Assembly: GCF_014202035.1 (NCBI RefSeq) | Contig: NZ_JACHFR010000002.1 | Coordinates: forward strand, 1 to 64,000 | DNA length: 64,000 bases | Origin: Treponema rectale | GTDB lineage: Bacteria > Spirochaetota > Spirochaetia > Treponematales > Treponemataceae | Direction: 5' to 3' | Shown here: positions 37,382 to 46,517 of the stretch, piece by piece | How the letters are laid out: each line of letters begins with the position of its first letter | Position numbering within the stretch: the stretch's first letter is position 1 | Program-made: the position numbers and the translations under genes | The notes under the pieces: generated by a model | Database searches by the model: none | The model's input: the letters and a program-made list of their open reading frames with translations, nothing else | What the model was told of the DNA's origin: nothing

Positions 37382-37939
37382 TTAGATCTTCTCAACCTGA
37401 AGAACATCAACCTCAACAGGAGTTGCTCTTCCGAAAATCTGAACGTTAACACGAAGTTTATTTCTTTCTGCGTTAACTTCTTCAATAGCTCCGCTAAATG
37501 TTGCAAAAGGACCTTCGATAATCTTAACCTGATCACCGATTTCGTAATTCTGCTTAACGCGAACTGATTTCTCGCCTTTAATTTCTCCGGCAGCCTGAAG
37601 AAGTCTCTTAGCTTCATCCGATGTAATAGGACGAGGTTTTACAGAAGGATCTGTTCCTACAAATCCAGAAACACCCTGAATGCGACGGATTGTTGAGCAA
37701 GGATCTTTCCATCCGATCTGAGGAAGATCAAGTTCAATCATAAGGTATCCGGGAAGAAGAAGATTGTTACGTGTAACTTTTTTTCCGTTACGAACTTCAG
37801 CAACCTCTTCACAAGGAAGCTTTACATCACAAACGATAGAAGAATCAAGCGTTCCGTCTGCTATAAGCTTGTTAAGAGTGCGATAGATTTTCTGTTCATA
37901 ACCTGTATAAACCTGAAGGATATACCAGCTTTTAGACAT
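37382..37939 (-). CDS. nusG: Transcription termination/antitermination factor NusG
   Basis: 185 residues. The NGN domain starts with SKSWYILQVYTGYEQKIYR and includes PGYLMIELDL and the RNA polymerase clamp-contacting region; the KOW domain is YEIGDQVKIIEGPFATFSG. NusG binds elongating polymerase and links it to Rho or the ribosome. GGTGGAG lies close before ATG. It follows secE by 15 bases, the usual order. Confidence 0.98.
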   Translation of the reverse strand: MSKSWYILQVYTGYEQKIYRTLNKLIADGTLDSSIVCDVKLPCEEVAEVRNGKKVTRNNLLLPGYLMIELDLPQIGWKDPCSTIRRIQGVSGFVGTDPSVKPRPITSDEAKRLLQAAGEIKGEKSVRVKQNYEIGDQVKIIEGPFATFSGAIEEVNAERNKLRVNVQIFGRATPVEVDVLQVEKI

Positions 37940-37954
37940 TTACTCCACCTTATA

Positions 37955-38143
37955 TTATTTAGAGCCAAGGAGAGTTGTAGCGCCTGTAGTAAAAATCCAG
38001 TCGAAAACACCAAGTGCAACAGCTACGACGATTGTAGAAATAAATACAACTTTTACAGAAGAAAGAGCTTCACCTTTTGTAGGCCATGTTACCTTCTTAA
38101 GCTCTGCAATACACTCTTCAAAAAATCTAATAATCTTCTTCAT
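37955..38143 (-). CDS. secE: Preprotein translocase subunit SecE
   Basis: 62 residues, the short form with a single transmembrane helix (VVFISTIVVAVALGVFDWIFT). The amphipathic helix before it includes FFEECIAELKKVTWPTKGEA, with the conserved Lys-Lys-Val-Thr-Trp-Pro motif of SecE. SecE clamps SecY in the inner-membrane translocon. AGGAAATAAA precedes ATG. Confidence 0.97.
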   Translation of the reverse strand: MKKIIRFFEECIAELKKVTWPTKGEALSSVKVVFISTIVVAVALGVFDWIFTTGATTLLGSK

Positions 38144-38179
38144 TTTATTTCCTAAACTCGTATTTCAAAAAAAAGTTAT

Positions 38180-38252
38180 CAGGCCAGGCAGGACTCGAAC
38201 CCGCGACAACCGGTTTTGGAGACCGGGACTCTACCAACTGAGCTACTGACCT
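38180..38252 (-). tRNA. trpT: tRNA-Trp (CCA)
   Basis: The reverse complement folds as a cloverleaf: acceptor AGGTCAG/CTGGCCT, D-loop AGCTCAGTTGGTAGAG, anticodon loop CTCCAAA with CCA, and T-loop GGTTCGAGTCC. The discriminator is G, usual for bacterial tRNA-Trp. The 3' CCA is not encoded. It lies between rpmG and secE. Confidence 0.97.
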
Positions 38253-38368
38253 AAGGTTTAGCATGAAATCCTAATAAAACATCAGATTTCATGCTAAACC
38301 TCCAATCATTTTCAGGATTGGACGGCTGCTTCTCCGAATATACACCACGGAGAATCTATAAAAACAAA

Positions 38369-38545
38369 TTATTTTGCCTTTGTTTCTTTATGAAGAATTG
38401 ACTTACGGCAGAAAGGACAATACTTTGCCTTTTCAAGTTTACCTGTAATATTCTTACGGTTTTTGTATGTTGTATAATTCTTTCTTTTGCACTCTGTGCA
38501 CTGCAAAGCGATAATTTCTACGGCTGTCTTTTTCTTGCTTGCCAT
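38369..38545 (-). CDS. rpmG: 50S ribosomal protein L33
   Basis: 58 residues, too short for many gene callers. It begins [19 protein letters not shown] and has the zinc-binding form with two Cys pairs (CTEC and CPFC), then [20 protein letters not shown] in overlapping order and a basic tail. L33 binds near the ribosomal E site; this C+ form needs zinc. AAGGAG lies close before ATG. It sits between tRNA-Thr and tRNA-Trp. Confidence 0.96.
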   Translation of the reverse strand: MASKKKTAVEIIALQCTECKRKNYTTYKNRKNITGKLEKAKYCPFCRKSILHKETKAK

Positions 38546-38571
38546 ATCTTGCTCCTTAAAAAATAATGCAA

Positions 38572-38644
38572 AGCTCCCGAGCGGAATCGGACCGCTGACC
38601 TCATCGTTACCAACGATGTGCTCTACCGACTGAGCTACAAGAGC
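38572..38644 (-). tRNA. thrT: tRNA-Thr (GGU)
   Basis: The reverse complement forms a cloverleaf with acceptor GCTCTTG/CGGGAGC (two G-U pairs), D-loop AGCTCAGTCGGTAGAG, anticodon loop TTGGTAA with GGT, and T-loop GGTCCGATTCC. The discriminator is U. CCA is not encoded. It is the first gene of the secE-nusG transcript. Confidence 0.96.
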
Positions 38645-38668
38645 GAAATAAATGATTTTTGTTTGGCT

Positions 38669-38697
38669 ACTATAATTTAATAAGTAAATTATGTCAA
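38669..38697 (-). promoter_or_regulatory. Promoter of the tRNA-Thr-rpmG-tRNA-Trp-secE-nusG unit
   Basis: On the minus strand a perfect TTGACA (38692-38697), a 17-bp spacer and TATAGT (38669-38674) predict a start about 18 bases before the tRNA. The strength fits a stable RNA gene. Confidence 0.82.
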
Positions 38698-38739
38698 CAT
38701 AATGAGGCTTTGTTTTAAGGGGAATTCCCGAATTTTTTC

Positions 38740-38762
38740 TGAATTTACCGTAAAAATTCAGC
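38740..38762 (-). terminator. Possible terminator hairpin at the cysE stop
   Basis: CTGAATTT and AAATTCAG form a perfect eight-base stem around seven bases, overlapping the cysE stop codon. The tail on the minus strand is A-rich, not U-rich, so termination is uncertain. Confidence 0.3.
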
Positions 38763-39621
38763 TTCCATAACAGGTCTGGACTATTGTCGTACCAGCAGGA
38801 ACAGATTTTGTAACCCAGGTATTTCCACCAATAACACAGCCTTCTCCAATAACAGTTTCTCCGCCTAAAATAGTTGCATTTGCGTAAATCGTAACATTAT
38901 CGCAGATTGTCGGATGCCTTTTTTTATTCATCAGTTCCTTTTTTACGCTTAAAGCGCCCAGAGTAACACCCTGATAAATCTTTACATTATTTCCGATATT
39001 GCAGGATTCACCTATTACAACACCGGTACCATGGTCTATGAAAAAACTTTCACCGATTACTGCAGCAGGATTTATATCTATACCGGTCCGGCTGTGGGCA
39101 TGTTCACTCATAATACGCGGAATTACAGGAACCCCGTTGGAGCAGAGAAAATGTGCTATTCTATAAACAACTATTGCTTCAAGCCCCGGATAACTTACAA
39201 TAACATCTTCCGTAGACTTTGCAGCCGGATCTCCTGCATAGGCAGCCTGTACATCAAGACCGATTTTTCTGCGGAGTTCCGGAATTTCTTCTATAAGGGC
39301 AAGGGCCGTCCTCTCTGCAAGACTGAAACAGTACGAATTTTCAACTTTATCATCCTGAAGTGAAAAATAAAGTGCTTTTTTTATTTCCCGGGAAAGAGTT
39401 GAAATAATACGGTTAACCCTTTCTCCCGTAACAAAACGAAGGGTTTCATCATCAATTTCTTCGGCAGTGCGGTATCCTGGAAAAATCAAAGTCTGAATAT
39501 CATGAAGAACATCTATTACATTCTGCCGGTTAGGAAAAATCTTAGTTTCATCAAGATTGATTCCACCGTATTTTTTGTAAGAATCCAAAATATTTGATAC
39601 AAATACATCAATTTCTGCCAT
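38758..39621 (-). CDS. cysE: Serine O-acetyltransferase
   Basis: 287 residues. The enzyme makes O-acetylserine from serine and acetyl-CoA, the first step of cysteine synthesis. An N-terminal helical domain precedes a left-handed beta-helix of hexapeptide repeats ([31 protein letters not shown] in pieces), with the catalytic His-Gly in FIDHGTG and HAHSRTG before it. Length and layout resemble the EpsC-type proteins, longer than some CysE. The protein ends with Cys-Tyr-Gly-Ser, without the typical Ile tail that CysK binds. Start ATG 39621 is six bases after a -10 box. Confidence 0.93.
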   Translation of the reverse strand: MAEIDVFVSNILDSYKKYGGINLDETKIFPNRQNVIDVLHDIQTLIFPGYRTAEEIDDETLRFVTGERVNRIISTLSREIKKALYFSLQDDKVENSYCFSLAERTALALIEEIPELRRKIGLDVQAAYAGDPAAKSTEDVIVSYPGLEAIVVYRIAHFLCSNGVPVIPRIMSEHAHSRTGIDINPAAVIGESFFIDHGTGVVIGESCNIGNNVKIYQGVTLGALSVKKELMNKKRHPTICDNVTIYANATILGGETVIGEGCVIGGNTWVTKSVPAGTTIVQTCYGS

Positions 39622-39627
39622 GGAAAA

Positions 39628-39656
39628 AAAATATCATTTATCTGTGAGTTATTCAA
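39628..39656 (-). promoter_or_regulatory. Promoter of cysE, apparently leaderless
   Basis: On the minus strand TTGAAT (39651-39656), a 17-bp spacer and TATTTT (39628-39633) are followed by six bases before ATG 39621. The -10 is weak (four of six). Confidence 0.45.
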
Positions 39657-39662
39657 TTCAAT

Positions 39663-39691
39663 TTGTAAATTCCCGGCTTACACGCTATAGT
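39663..39691 (+). promoter_or_regulatory. Promoter of the small lipoprotein gene, apparently leaderless
   Basis: TTGTAA (39663-39668), a 17-bp spacer and TATAGT (39686-39691) are followed by six bases before ATG 39698. Its -35 lies seven bases from the divergent cysE -35. Confidence 0.55.
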
Positions 39692-39697
39692 TAAAAC

Positions 39698-40183
39698 ATG
39701 AAAATAAAGCTTGTCCTTATTCTTTCAATTCTGACTGTCCTGTGCAGCTGTGAAAAACCTGTCCAGTGGAAACAGAAAAAAGCAGAGTCTCATCTTGAAT
39801 TCCTGACATTCACAAAAGGAACTTCAGAGAGAACGATAAAAGGAAAACTGGACGAATGGAAAATAGATTACACCTGTGAATCAGGCAAGCTTTTCTCTGC
39901 AATCGAAACTGACTGGATAACATTCCGCAAGATTGAATATTCACAGATTTTCTTCTACCTTGACGAAAACAAAAAGCTTTTCAAAATCAAGGCATACATT
40001 CCCGGAGAAGAAAACGGAAAAAAACTGCTGAAACTGTTCAGCTCCAGATTTACAGAAAGCAGGCGAAAAGGACAGAAACCAAGAGAACACTATTTTGCAG
40101 GCATCAGCAGCGAAAGCTGTTCATTAAAATATAACCGGGACGATGAAGTCTGGTTCATGGAAATGAATTTCATTCCTGACTGA
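39698..40183 (+). CDS. Small putative lipoprotein
   Basis: 161 residues with a lipoprotein signal (KIKLVLILSILTVLCSC; lipobox Leu-Cys-Ser-Cys, acylated Cys probably residue 18). The mature part is basic with alternating charged and aromatic residues, and I recognise no domain. It has its own promoter, divergent from cysE, and ends 15 bases from the convergent radA. Confidence 0.72.
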   Translation: MKIKLVLILSILTVLCSCEKPVQWKQKKAESHLEFLTFTKGTSERTIKGKLDEWKIDYTCESGKLFSAIETDWITFRKIEYSQIFFYLDENKKLFKIKAYIPGEENGKKLLKLFSSRFTESRRKGQKPREHYFAGISSESCSLKYNRDDEVWFMEMNFIPD

Positions 40184-40198
40184 AACAGCCCGCTGCAT

Positions 40199-41554
40199 CT
40201 ATTTAAACAGAGTTGCAAGCAGGGATTTTATATCCGTAACTGCCTTAACGCCATTTTCTTTTTCAGGACAGATTATTGTCGAATACCCCAGTTCCCTTCC
40301 CGTTTTTATACGCTGCTTCAGCCGGGACACAGGACGTATTTCTCCGGCAAGGCTAAGTTCTCCAAGAATAAGCGACTTTTCCGGCAGAGGCAGGTCTACC
40401 CTTGCGGAATACAATGCAGCGGCAAGAGCGGCATCTATTGCACTTTCAGACAGCCTGACTCCACCGGCTACATTTACATAAATATCCTGATCGCTGAATT
40501 TTATACCCGCCCGTTTTTCAAGAACGGCTGCAATCCTGCTTACTTTCTGCGAATCTATTTTTTCTGAATAAACGCGGTTAAGGGAAGCTTTTGCAGGTAC
40601 AGTAAGCGCCTGAATTTCTACAACGAACACCCTGCTTCCCTCAAAAACCGGCACACAGGCAATTCCTGCCGGCGTTCCATCCTGACGCATTGTTATAAAA
40701 AGGGAGGCAGGATCGCTTACGATTTTTAAGCCGTCACTTTCCATCATGAAAATTCCAAGTTCATCCACAGATCCAAAACGGTTTTTCTGAGCCCGGAGAA
40801 ACCTTACTTCATCTGAACTGCGCTCAAAACTTAAAACTGTATCTACCATGTGCTCAAGACTCTTAGGACCTGCAATCACACCCTCTTTTGTAACGTGAGC
40901 AGTCATTATCAGGACACTGTCTCTTTCCTTTACCCAACTTATAAGTTCATTTGCACAATATTTAAGCTGACTTACGGTTCCCGGTACTATGCCGGCCTGC
41001 ACTGAGTAAACTGTCTGAATCGAATCTATGATGACAAGAGAAGGATTTAAGGAATCCAGGGCATCCAGCACATCTTCCAGACGCAGAGTACACAATATTT
41101 CCACATCGTCTACGTTAAGGTTAAGTCTTACAGCCCTGGCTTTAATCTGAGATGCTGACTCCTCACCGGATACATAAAGCACCCGGCTTTTAGGATTATC
41201 TGCAAGGAAGGCTGCTGATGTCTGAATTAAAAGCGTCGACTTGCCTATTCCCGGTTCACCGCCGATAAGAACGGCACTTCTTTTTACGGCACCGCCGCCT
41301 AACACACGGTCAAACTCGCTGTTGCCGGTAGAATACCTGGCACTGTCTTCCAGAGCCACAGTTTTCATAGGAACAGGTTTTACCTTTACGGAAGTTCCGT
41401 CCTGATGCACAAGAGGAGAAGCTGCATTGGGATCAACAATGCATTCTTCCATTGTATTCCACTCACCGCATTCAGGACAGCGGCCAAGCCAGCCTGGCTG
41501 AGTATAACCGCAGCCGGAACATTTATAAACGACGGAACCTTTTTTCTTTGCCAT
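40199..41554 (-). CDS. radA: DNA repair protein RadA
   Basis: 451 residues. RadA (Sms) is a hexameric DnaB-like helicase that drives branch migration during recombination. In order it has the N-terminal C4 zinc finger (YKCSGCGYTQPGWLGRCPECG), the RecA-like ATPase with Walker A GEPGIGKSTLL, Walker B LVIIDSIQTV, the diagnostic KNRFG motif, and a C-terminal Lon protease-like domain (DIYVNVAGGVRLSE). It follows the TraB-family gene by 18 bases. No Shine-Dalgarno site is seen; TTGGAT, 17 bp, TATATT ends 11 bases before ATG and could give a very short leader. Confidence 0.98.
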   Translation of the reverse strand: MAKKKGSVVYKCSGCGYTQPGWLGRCPECGEWNTMEECIVDPNAASPLVHQDGTSVKVKPVPMKTVALEDSARYSTGNSEFDRVLGGGAVKRSAVLIGGEPGIGKSTLLIQTSAAFLADNPKSRVLYVSGEESASQIKARAVRLNLNVDDVEILCTLRLEDVLDALDSLNPSLVIIDSIQTVYSVQAGIVPGTVSQLKYCANELISWVKERDSVLIMTAHVTKEGVIAGPKSLEHMVDTVLSFERSSDEVRFLRAQKNRFGSVDELGIFMMESDGLKIVSDPASLFITMRQDGTPAGIACVPVFEGSRVFVVEIQALTVPAKASLNRVYSEKIDSQKVSRIAAVLEKRAGIKFSDQDIYVNVAGGVRLSESAIDAALAAALYSARVDLPLPEKSLILGELSLAGEIRPVSRLKQRIKTGRELGYSTIICPEKENGVKAVTDIKSLLATLFK

Positions 41555-41572
41555 AAGTAATTTCTAATATAC

Positions 41573-42850
41573 TTAAAAAATTCCCTTTATCCAAGAAACA
41601 ATTTTATTAAAGAAAGTTGTAACGGATGCAACAAGAGAAGCTCCCGCCGCAAAAGTTCCTATTGAACTTCCAAGAGAAGATAAAAAGAATACCAGAAGTA
41701 CGCGGAGAATTCTGTTTTTATAAAAGCCCCTTACAGAAGAGGCATCCTGCTGAAGATTTTCCATATCAAGCACTGCAGGTTTTTTCAGTACAGCCTGAAG
41801 AAGCCCCGCAACAAGACCAATTCCTACAAACGGACACAAAGACGTAACTGGAGCACCTATTATCGAAATCAATATTACAAGCGGATGTGCAAGAGCAACG
41901 GCAGCTCCGATTCCTGCAAGAGCCCCGTTCCATATTACCCACGCACTGAGCATATCCCAGCCTTTACTTTTTCCGCCAAAATAAAAACCTGCAGCGATCA
42001 GGGCAATTATAAGAAGTGGAATAAACCACATTGATATTTTAGCAGCTGCTGTTTTTTTAGGAGCCGAATCTATATCAGAACAGTCAGAAGATATTTTACC
42101 TTCTGCAAGTTTTTCAAGACAGGCCTGCACGCCGGGAAGATGACCTGCACCTAATACTGCAAGAACCCGGTTTCCTTTGCATTCCCATATTTTTGAAGCA
42201 AGATAACGGTCTCTTTCATCAATAAGTACTTCCTTTACAACCGGAAGATACCCTGAAAGTTCCTTCATCAGAGAATCCATTTCATTGTTTTTCTTAAGTT
42301 CTTCGATTTTTTCCGGAGTAGCATCCTCATCATCACTGACAAATGCCGTTCCTAAAAGCGTTGCCAGTAGCTTGCATTTACCCCAGAGAGAATTTTTTGA
42401 CCAGGCACGCTTTAATGTAACTCCAATAGGACGGTCAACCATTGTCTGGGGAATTCCGGCTTCCTTTGCTGCATGAATGGCTGCTGCCATTTCTTCTCCA
42501 GGCTTTACACCGGTTCCTTCTCCCATGCGTTTCTGATAGCCTGCAAGAATTATATTTGCAAGCATGAGGAATCCCATTTTGTTTTTAAGTACCTGAACTA
42601 TATCCATCTTACGCCAGCTGTCAGGATCTTCAATAGACGCAAGACGCTTTTCATCAAGCTCAATGGCTACATTATCAGGGTTATTTTCCCTTACGGCAGC
42701 CTTTACTTCTTCAATACTTTCTGCAGATACATGGGCAGTTCCCACAAGAATTATCTGTCTGTCTCCAAAAGTAAGAAACTTTTGAGTTGCCGTATTCATT
42801 TTATTGTCTGTCTTATTTTCTTCCATGTCTGTTCCGTATTCCTCATTCAT
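41573..42850 (-). CDS. TraB/PrgY family membrane protein
   Basis: 425 residues. The N-terminal TraB domain shows the family motifs: LVGTAHVSAESIEEV, NVAIELDEKRL, and RVLAVLGAGHLPGV near residues 225-240. The His-Glu-containing motifs relate it to the Tiki/EreA/TraB group of putative metal-dependent proteases. The C-terminal half has several membrane helices. In Enterococcus, TraB/PrgY limits pheromone activity; in other bacteria the role is unknown. The start (ATG 42850) overlaps the TPR-lipoprotein stop by eight bases; a second in-frame ATG lies at 42826. radA follows closely. Confidence 0.85.
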   Translation of the reverse strand: MNEEYGTDMEENKTDNKMNTATQKFLTFGDRQIILVGTAHVSAESIEEVKAAVRENNPDNVAIELDEKRLASIEDPDSWRKMDIVQVLKNKMGFLMLANIILAGYQKRMGEGTGVKPGEEMAAAIHAAKEAGIPQTMVDRPIGVTLKRAWSKNSLWGKCKLLATLLGTAFVSDDEDATPEKIEELKKNNEMDSLMKELSGYLPVVKEVLIDERDRYLASKIWECKGNRVLAVLGAGHLPGVQACLEKLAEGKISSDCSDIDSAPKKTAAAKISMWFIPLLIIALIAAGFYFGGKSKGWDMLSAWVIWNGALAGIGAAVALAHPLVILISIIGAPVTSLCPFVGIGLVAGLLQAVLKKPAVLDMENLQQDASSVRGFYKNRILRVLLVFFLSSLGSSIGTFAAGASLVASVTTFFNKIVSWIKGIF

Positions 42851-44513
42851 CTGCCGGGGCTTCTTTTACAGCCCATTCTGCAAGCCTGTATTCAAAAAAC
42901 ATAGGGCTGTTTAATTCAAGGACTTTTGCATAATACTCGTTTGCTGCGGATTTTGAACCGAACATATCATAAAGCAGTCCTATGTAAAAATACATCTTTG
43001 CCCTGTCATTCAGATTAGAAATTCCTGCAACCTGCTGAGGAAGATTCTGATAGCCGTTTTCGTCGTGATAAACACGCAGCATCTTATAGTCAATACTGTT
43101 TATGTTTCCCATTTTTCTGAGAATGTCATTTGAATATTTTTTAGCCTGTTTTTTATCACCAAGCTTGTAATAGCAGTAAGTAACAAGAAGCGGATACGAA
43201 ATATTATTTAAATTGCGTTTGCGGGCTTCAAAAAAAGCTTCCCCTGCAGCCTTCCAGTTCTTATTATGAAGTTCAAGAACTCCTATGCTTTCGTAAGCAT
43301 AATAATAATCAGGATTAAGTTTTACGCACATGCGGTAATCTTCCAGGGCTTTATCCAGCTTGTCCTGTTCATCATAGATTCCGGCACGGTAAACGTAAGC
43401 AAGAAAATAATCCGGCTGAAGTTCTATACATTTTGTCCAGGATTTTTCTGCATCACTGAAACGACCCATATAACGCTGATACATTCCGCAGTCAAGATTA
43501 TAGTCATAATTATCCGGCTCTATTTCGAGAGCCTTCTGTACATAATTCAGGGCTATAAGGTACTTATCATTTGCATAGGCAATTTTTCCAAGATAAGAGT
43601 ATGCCATGGAATTCTGAGGATTAATTTCAAGAAGCTTGTTCAGATTTCTTTCTGAAGCAGCATCATTCTCAAGATAGTATTCCATCTGTCCCAGACCAAA
43701 AAGTGCGTCCTCGTTCTGAGGTTCCTTTGCAAGGGCTTTCAGATAATACTGTTTTGCAGAGCCGTACTGCTTTTTTATGGCACTGGACTGTCCGAGGGCA
43801 ATATTTGCAGGGGCATTATAAGGATCTTTCTTTATTATCTTCTGAAGCATTGCATTGCGGTTTTTTGAATCCCCTTTTCTGTCCATTATTGCAAGGCGGA
43901 TCTCAAGAACATCTACCGAACCTTCCTGTATTGAATCAAGATGATCACATTCCTTTTCGGCATCATCGTATTTTCCTGCACCCACAAGAAGCGAAGCCTT
44001 TATGAGATTTATACTGAAGTCGTCCTTAAGCTGCTCATCAAGACCTTCATAAAGCGCAAGGGCACTTTCGTCACTGCCTTTTTCCAGTTCCGTACTGAGT
44101 TTTTCCATAAACAGCGTCTTGCGGATTGAAAAAGACATTTTCTTAAGTTCTTCATTCTTCGGATAACTCTTTAACAGTGAATCAACCTGACTTTTAGCAT
44201 CTTCAAGCCTGCCCGTAACCTGAAGAAGCTGTGCCTTAAGCATGAACATATCCAGATCAGAGGCATACTTTTTCTTTGTACTGCCCGAAAGTTCATCATA
44301 TTCAGCAAGTGCACCGCTGTAATCACCGGATTTTGCCATGTTCTTTACACGGGCAATAAATTCTTCTTTGGAAAAAACACCATTTTCTACAGAAACCACC
44401 TCTTCTGCCCTGTCCTCTGCCGGCTGACCGGATTCCTGCTGTGTCGAACCGCATGATACTGTAAGCGTAACTGCAGCTGTAAAAATACTTATGGCACTTA
44501 AAAACTTTTTCAT
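42843..44513 (-). CDS. TPR-repeat lipoprotein
   Basis: 556 residues with a lipoprotein signal (lipobox Thr-Val-Ser-Cys at about residue 21). The whole mature part is a chain of tetratricopeptide repeats; the clearest units are APANIALGQSSAIKKQYGSA, NSMAYSYLGKIAYANDKY and DYYYAYESIGVLELHNKN. Such a superhelix binds proteins or peptides in the periplasm. AGGAAGGG precedes ATG. It leads the TPR lipoprotein-traB-radA unit and is divergent from an unknown anchored protein. Confidence 0.87.
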   Translation of the reverse strand: MKKFLSAISIFTAAVTLTVSCGSTQQESGQPAEDRAEEVVSVENGVFSKEEFIARVKNMAKSGDYSGALAEYDELSGSTKKKYASDLDMFMLKAQLLQVTGRLEDAKSQVDSLLKSYPKNEELKKMSFSIRKTLFMEKLSTELEKGSDESALALYEGLDEQLKDDFSINLIKASLLVGAGKYDDAEKECDHLDSIQEGSVDVLEIRLAIMDRKGDSKNRNAMLQKIIKKDPYNAPANIALGQSSAIKKQYGSAKQYYLKALAKEPQNEDALFGLGQMEYYLENDAASERNLNKLLEINPQNSMAYSYLGKIAYANDKYLIALNYVQKALEIEPDNYDYNLDCGMYQRYMGRFSDAEKSWTKCIELQPDYFLAYVYRAGIYDEQDKLDKALEDYRMCVKLNPDYYYAYESIGVLELHNKNWKAAGEAFFEARKRNLNNISYPLLVTYCYYKLGDKKQAKKYSNDILRKMGNINSIDYKMLRVYHDENGYQNLPQQVAGISNLNDRAKMYFYIGLLYDMFGSKSAANEYYAKVLELNSPMFFEYRLAEWAVKEAPADE

Positions 44514-44532
44514 AACCCTTCCTGATTAAACA

Positions 44533-44561
44533 TTGAATTTTATAATATGAATAACTAAAAT
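44533..44561 (+). promoter_or_regulatory. Promoter of the gene at 44569, apparently leaderless
   Basis: TTGAAT (44533-44538), a 17-bp spacer and TAAAAT (44556-44561) are followed by seven bases before ATG. A separate TATAAT lies at 44541-44546 but has no good -35 for this strand. Confidence 0.45.
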
Positions 44562-44568
44562 AGTCAAA

Positions 44569-46305
44569 ATGCGTAAACATCCTTTTAGAAAGTTTATAGG
44601 ACTTCTGCTGCTTACATCTGTAATATTAATCGGCATTTTTGTCCTTCAGTTTAAGACTCAGTCCGTAATTACAAGAACAATAGGTTCCCTTCATGTTTCA
44701 ATATACCAGAAGGAAAATGAACAGCACCAGATGGTCGTAAAAAATCAGTTCGAAGCTGAATATAAAGGTATCGTCTTTTACTGTAAGGAAGAAGAACCGG
44801 TTACAGCCGTAAATTCTTCAGGTGAAAAAATAAATCTTGAACTCACAGACTGGAATGCAGAAAAAAAATCCCTCAGCCTTATATTTGAAAACGGAACGGA
44901 AATAACCTTTGATACGGCAAAACACGAGGAAACTTTATTTTCAGTCGGTCTTTCAAAGGCTGATTCCATAAAATCCGTAACAATTCCTTATAAATTCTCG
45001 GGCAGTTCAAAAATAGATACTTCCGACAGCACAAGAATCCTTATCTACGAAAAGAAAAACGGATATGAATTCAAATCTCCATCCCTTTCTTCTTCTTCCA
45101 TAACCATAAGCAGCAGTAAAAATCCTGCTGTCGTCAGAGCATATAATCCGGTACAGAAATTTGCATTCACGCAGCTTGCAGGCCTGCCTGGAACTGGAAC
45201 GGCAGAATATAATTCATCAATAAAGGCTTTACGCTCACTTGCCGTATCAAAAATAAGTGCAGCCCTTGCTTCACAGCCGGACAGCGTAAACGAAATGGAA
45301 ATCGCAGTCTTTGTAGCCGAAAGCTCTCTTTCCGGCAAATTTAACGAGGCAATAGATGAAGTCCCTGTATCATTCAGGAACGGTACGAAAAGAACATACT
45401 TTACGGCACCATATTTTAACAATCTGGCTTCCATGACACCTTCTCTGGACAGGCACATATCAAATCTCGTTTCCATGACTGACAATGCAATAAGCCGGAA
45501 AAACCTTGACATCTTTACGATAGACGGAATCAGTGACTTTATTCTTCAGGAAAAAAAGACAAACCGCATCAGAAATCTTCTGGCAATGGCCGTTTCTGCA
45601 GGAACACCAAACCTGACTCAGGCAGCCGCAATACTCAACGTGTACGAGAGAATATACTCTGCAGCCCCGGAAACTGCAGCAAGCCTTACATCCCTTACAG
45701 AAACATGTGCTTCCGTTATCGAAGACAACTGTTCGCTAAAAAATGAAGTTATTTCCCTTAACGGAGTACCGGCAGATTCACTGCTCACCTACATACAGAC
45801 CGGTTCCGCACTTATCGAAGCCGGACAGATTGAAGGAAAGCCTTCCTGGTGTGATGCAGGACGTCTTCTTGTAAATACAGCATTAAATTCAGTATCTTCA
45901 ATGAATTTTCATATGCTTGCTTCCGCATACCAGATTCTCATAAAAGACAACCAGTTCTTCCCTCACTGTGACATTCTCGGTTACTACGGAAACTCTGCTG
46001 TATGGGCATGGACCTGTGCCGCAGACATAACCTATAAGATTGACGAAGAAAGCATCGTAAACATAAATATTGACTTCCCGCTTTCATACAGTCATTACAT
46101 AATCTTTAAGGGAATTCCGACATTCCACGGGCAGATAGAAATTCAGCAGCAGATGTTCCGCACCGACTCAAGATTTGAAACTTACAACTCTTCCGGTTAC
46201 GTCTACCTTGCTGATGATGAAACGCTTCTTATCAAGAGCCGCCATAAATCCCAGAAAGAGCTCATACGGCTTTTCTGTGACCCGACTGCAAATTTCAGTA
46301 ATTAA
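44569..46305 (+). CDS. Membrane-anchored protein of unknown function
   Basis: 578 residues. One N-terminal helix (FIGLLLLTSVILIGIFVLQF, residues 10-29) after basic residues acts as an uncleaved anchor or signal, so most of the protein is probably periplasmic. A beta-rich first part (residues 35-210) contains many Ser-rich strands; the second half is more helical and Leu/Ala/Ser-rich. I do not recognise a family or catalytic motif. It has its own promoter and is divergent from the TPR lipoprotein. Codon use is like that of its neighbours. Confidence 0.75.
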   Translation: MRKHPFRKFIGLLLLTSVILIGIFVLQFKTQSVITRTIGSLHVSIYQKENEQHQMVVKNQFEAEYKGIVFYCKEEEPVTAVNSSGEKINLELTDWNAEKKSLSLIFENGTEITFDTAKHEETLFSVGLSKADSIKSVTIPYKFSGSSKIDTSDSTRILIYEKKNGYEFKSPSLSSSSITISSSKNPAVVRAYNPVQKFAFTQLAGLPGTGTAEYNSSIKALRSLAVSKISAALASQPDSVNEMEIAVFVAESSLSGKFNEAIDEVPVSFRNGTKRTYFTAPYFNNLASMTPSLDRHISNLVSMTDNAISRKNLDIFTIDGISDFILQEKKTNRIRNLLAMAVSAGTPNLTQAAAILNVYERIYSAAPETAASLTSLTETCASVIEDNCSLKNEVISLNGVPADSLLTYIQTGSALIEAGQIEGKPSWCDAGRLLVNTALNSVSSMNFHMLASAYQILIKDNQFFPHCDILGYYGNSAVWAWTCAADITYKIDEESIVNINIDFPLSYSHYIIFKGIPTFHGQIEIQQQMFRTDSRFETYNSSGYVYLADDETLLIKSRHKSQKELIRLFCDPTANFSN

Positions 46306-46317
46306 TTAACTCTGTAG

Positions 46318-46348
46318 TGTCATACCGTTTTTTTTGTCCGGTATGACA
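46318..46348. terminator. Perfect inverted repeat behind the gene at 44569
   Basis: TGTCATACCG (46318-46327) faces CGGTATGACA (46339-46348). The T-run lies in the loop, not after the stem, so this is not a textbook terminator, but its place between two genes suggests transcript-end or operator function. Confidence 0.45.
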
Positions 46349-46419
46349 TAAATGTCAAGTAAAATTCCCCTAAAACAGTAAATTTTTTTTGTAAAACTGT
46401 GCCCTTTTTTACCATTTTA

Positions 46420-46428
46420 TGTTATACT
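46420..46428 (+). promoter_or_regulatory. Extended -10 promoter of the polyphosphate operon
   Basis: TGT-TATACT forms an extended -10 element (TATACT 46423-46428). The start near 46435 leaves about 83 bases of leader before the GTG at 46518. No good -35 is seen. Confidence 0.45.
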
Positions 46429-46517
46429 GTACGAAGCGTTTTATCAATTTATAGAAAAAAAGTGTCACGGCTTGCATCTGAATCATTTTTACAGGCAGCC
46501 CTGAAGCAGGAGTAATT

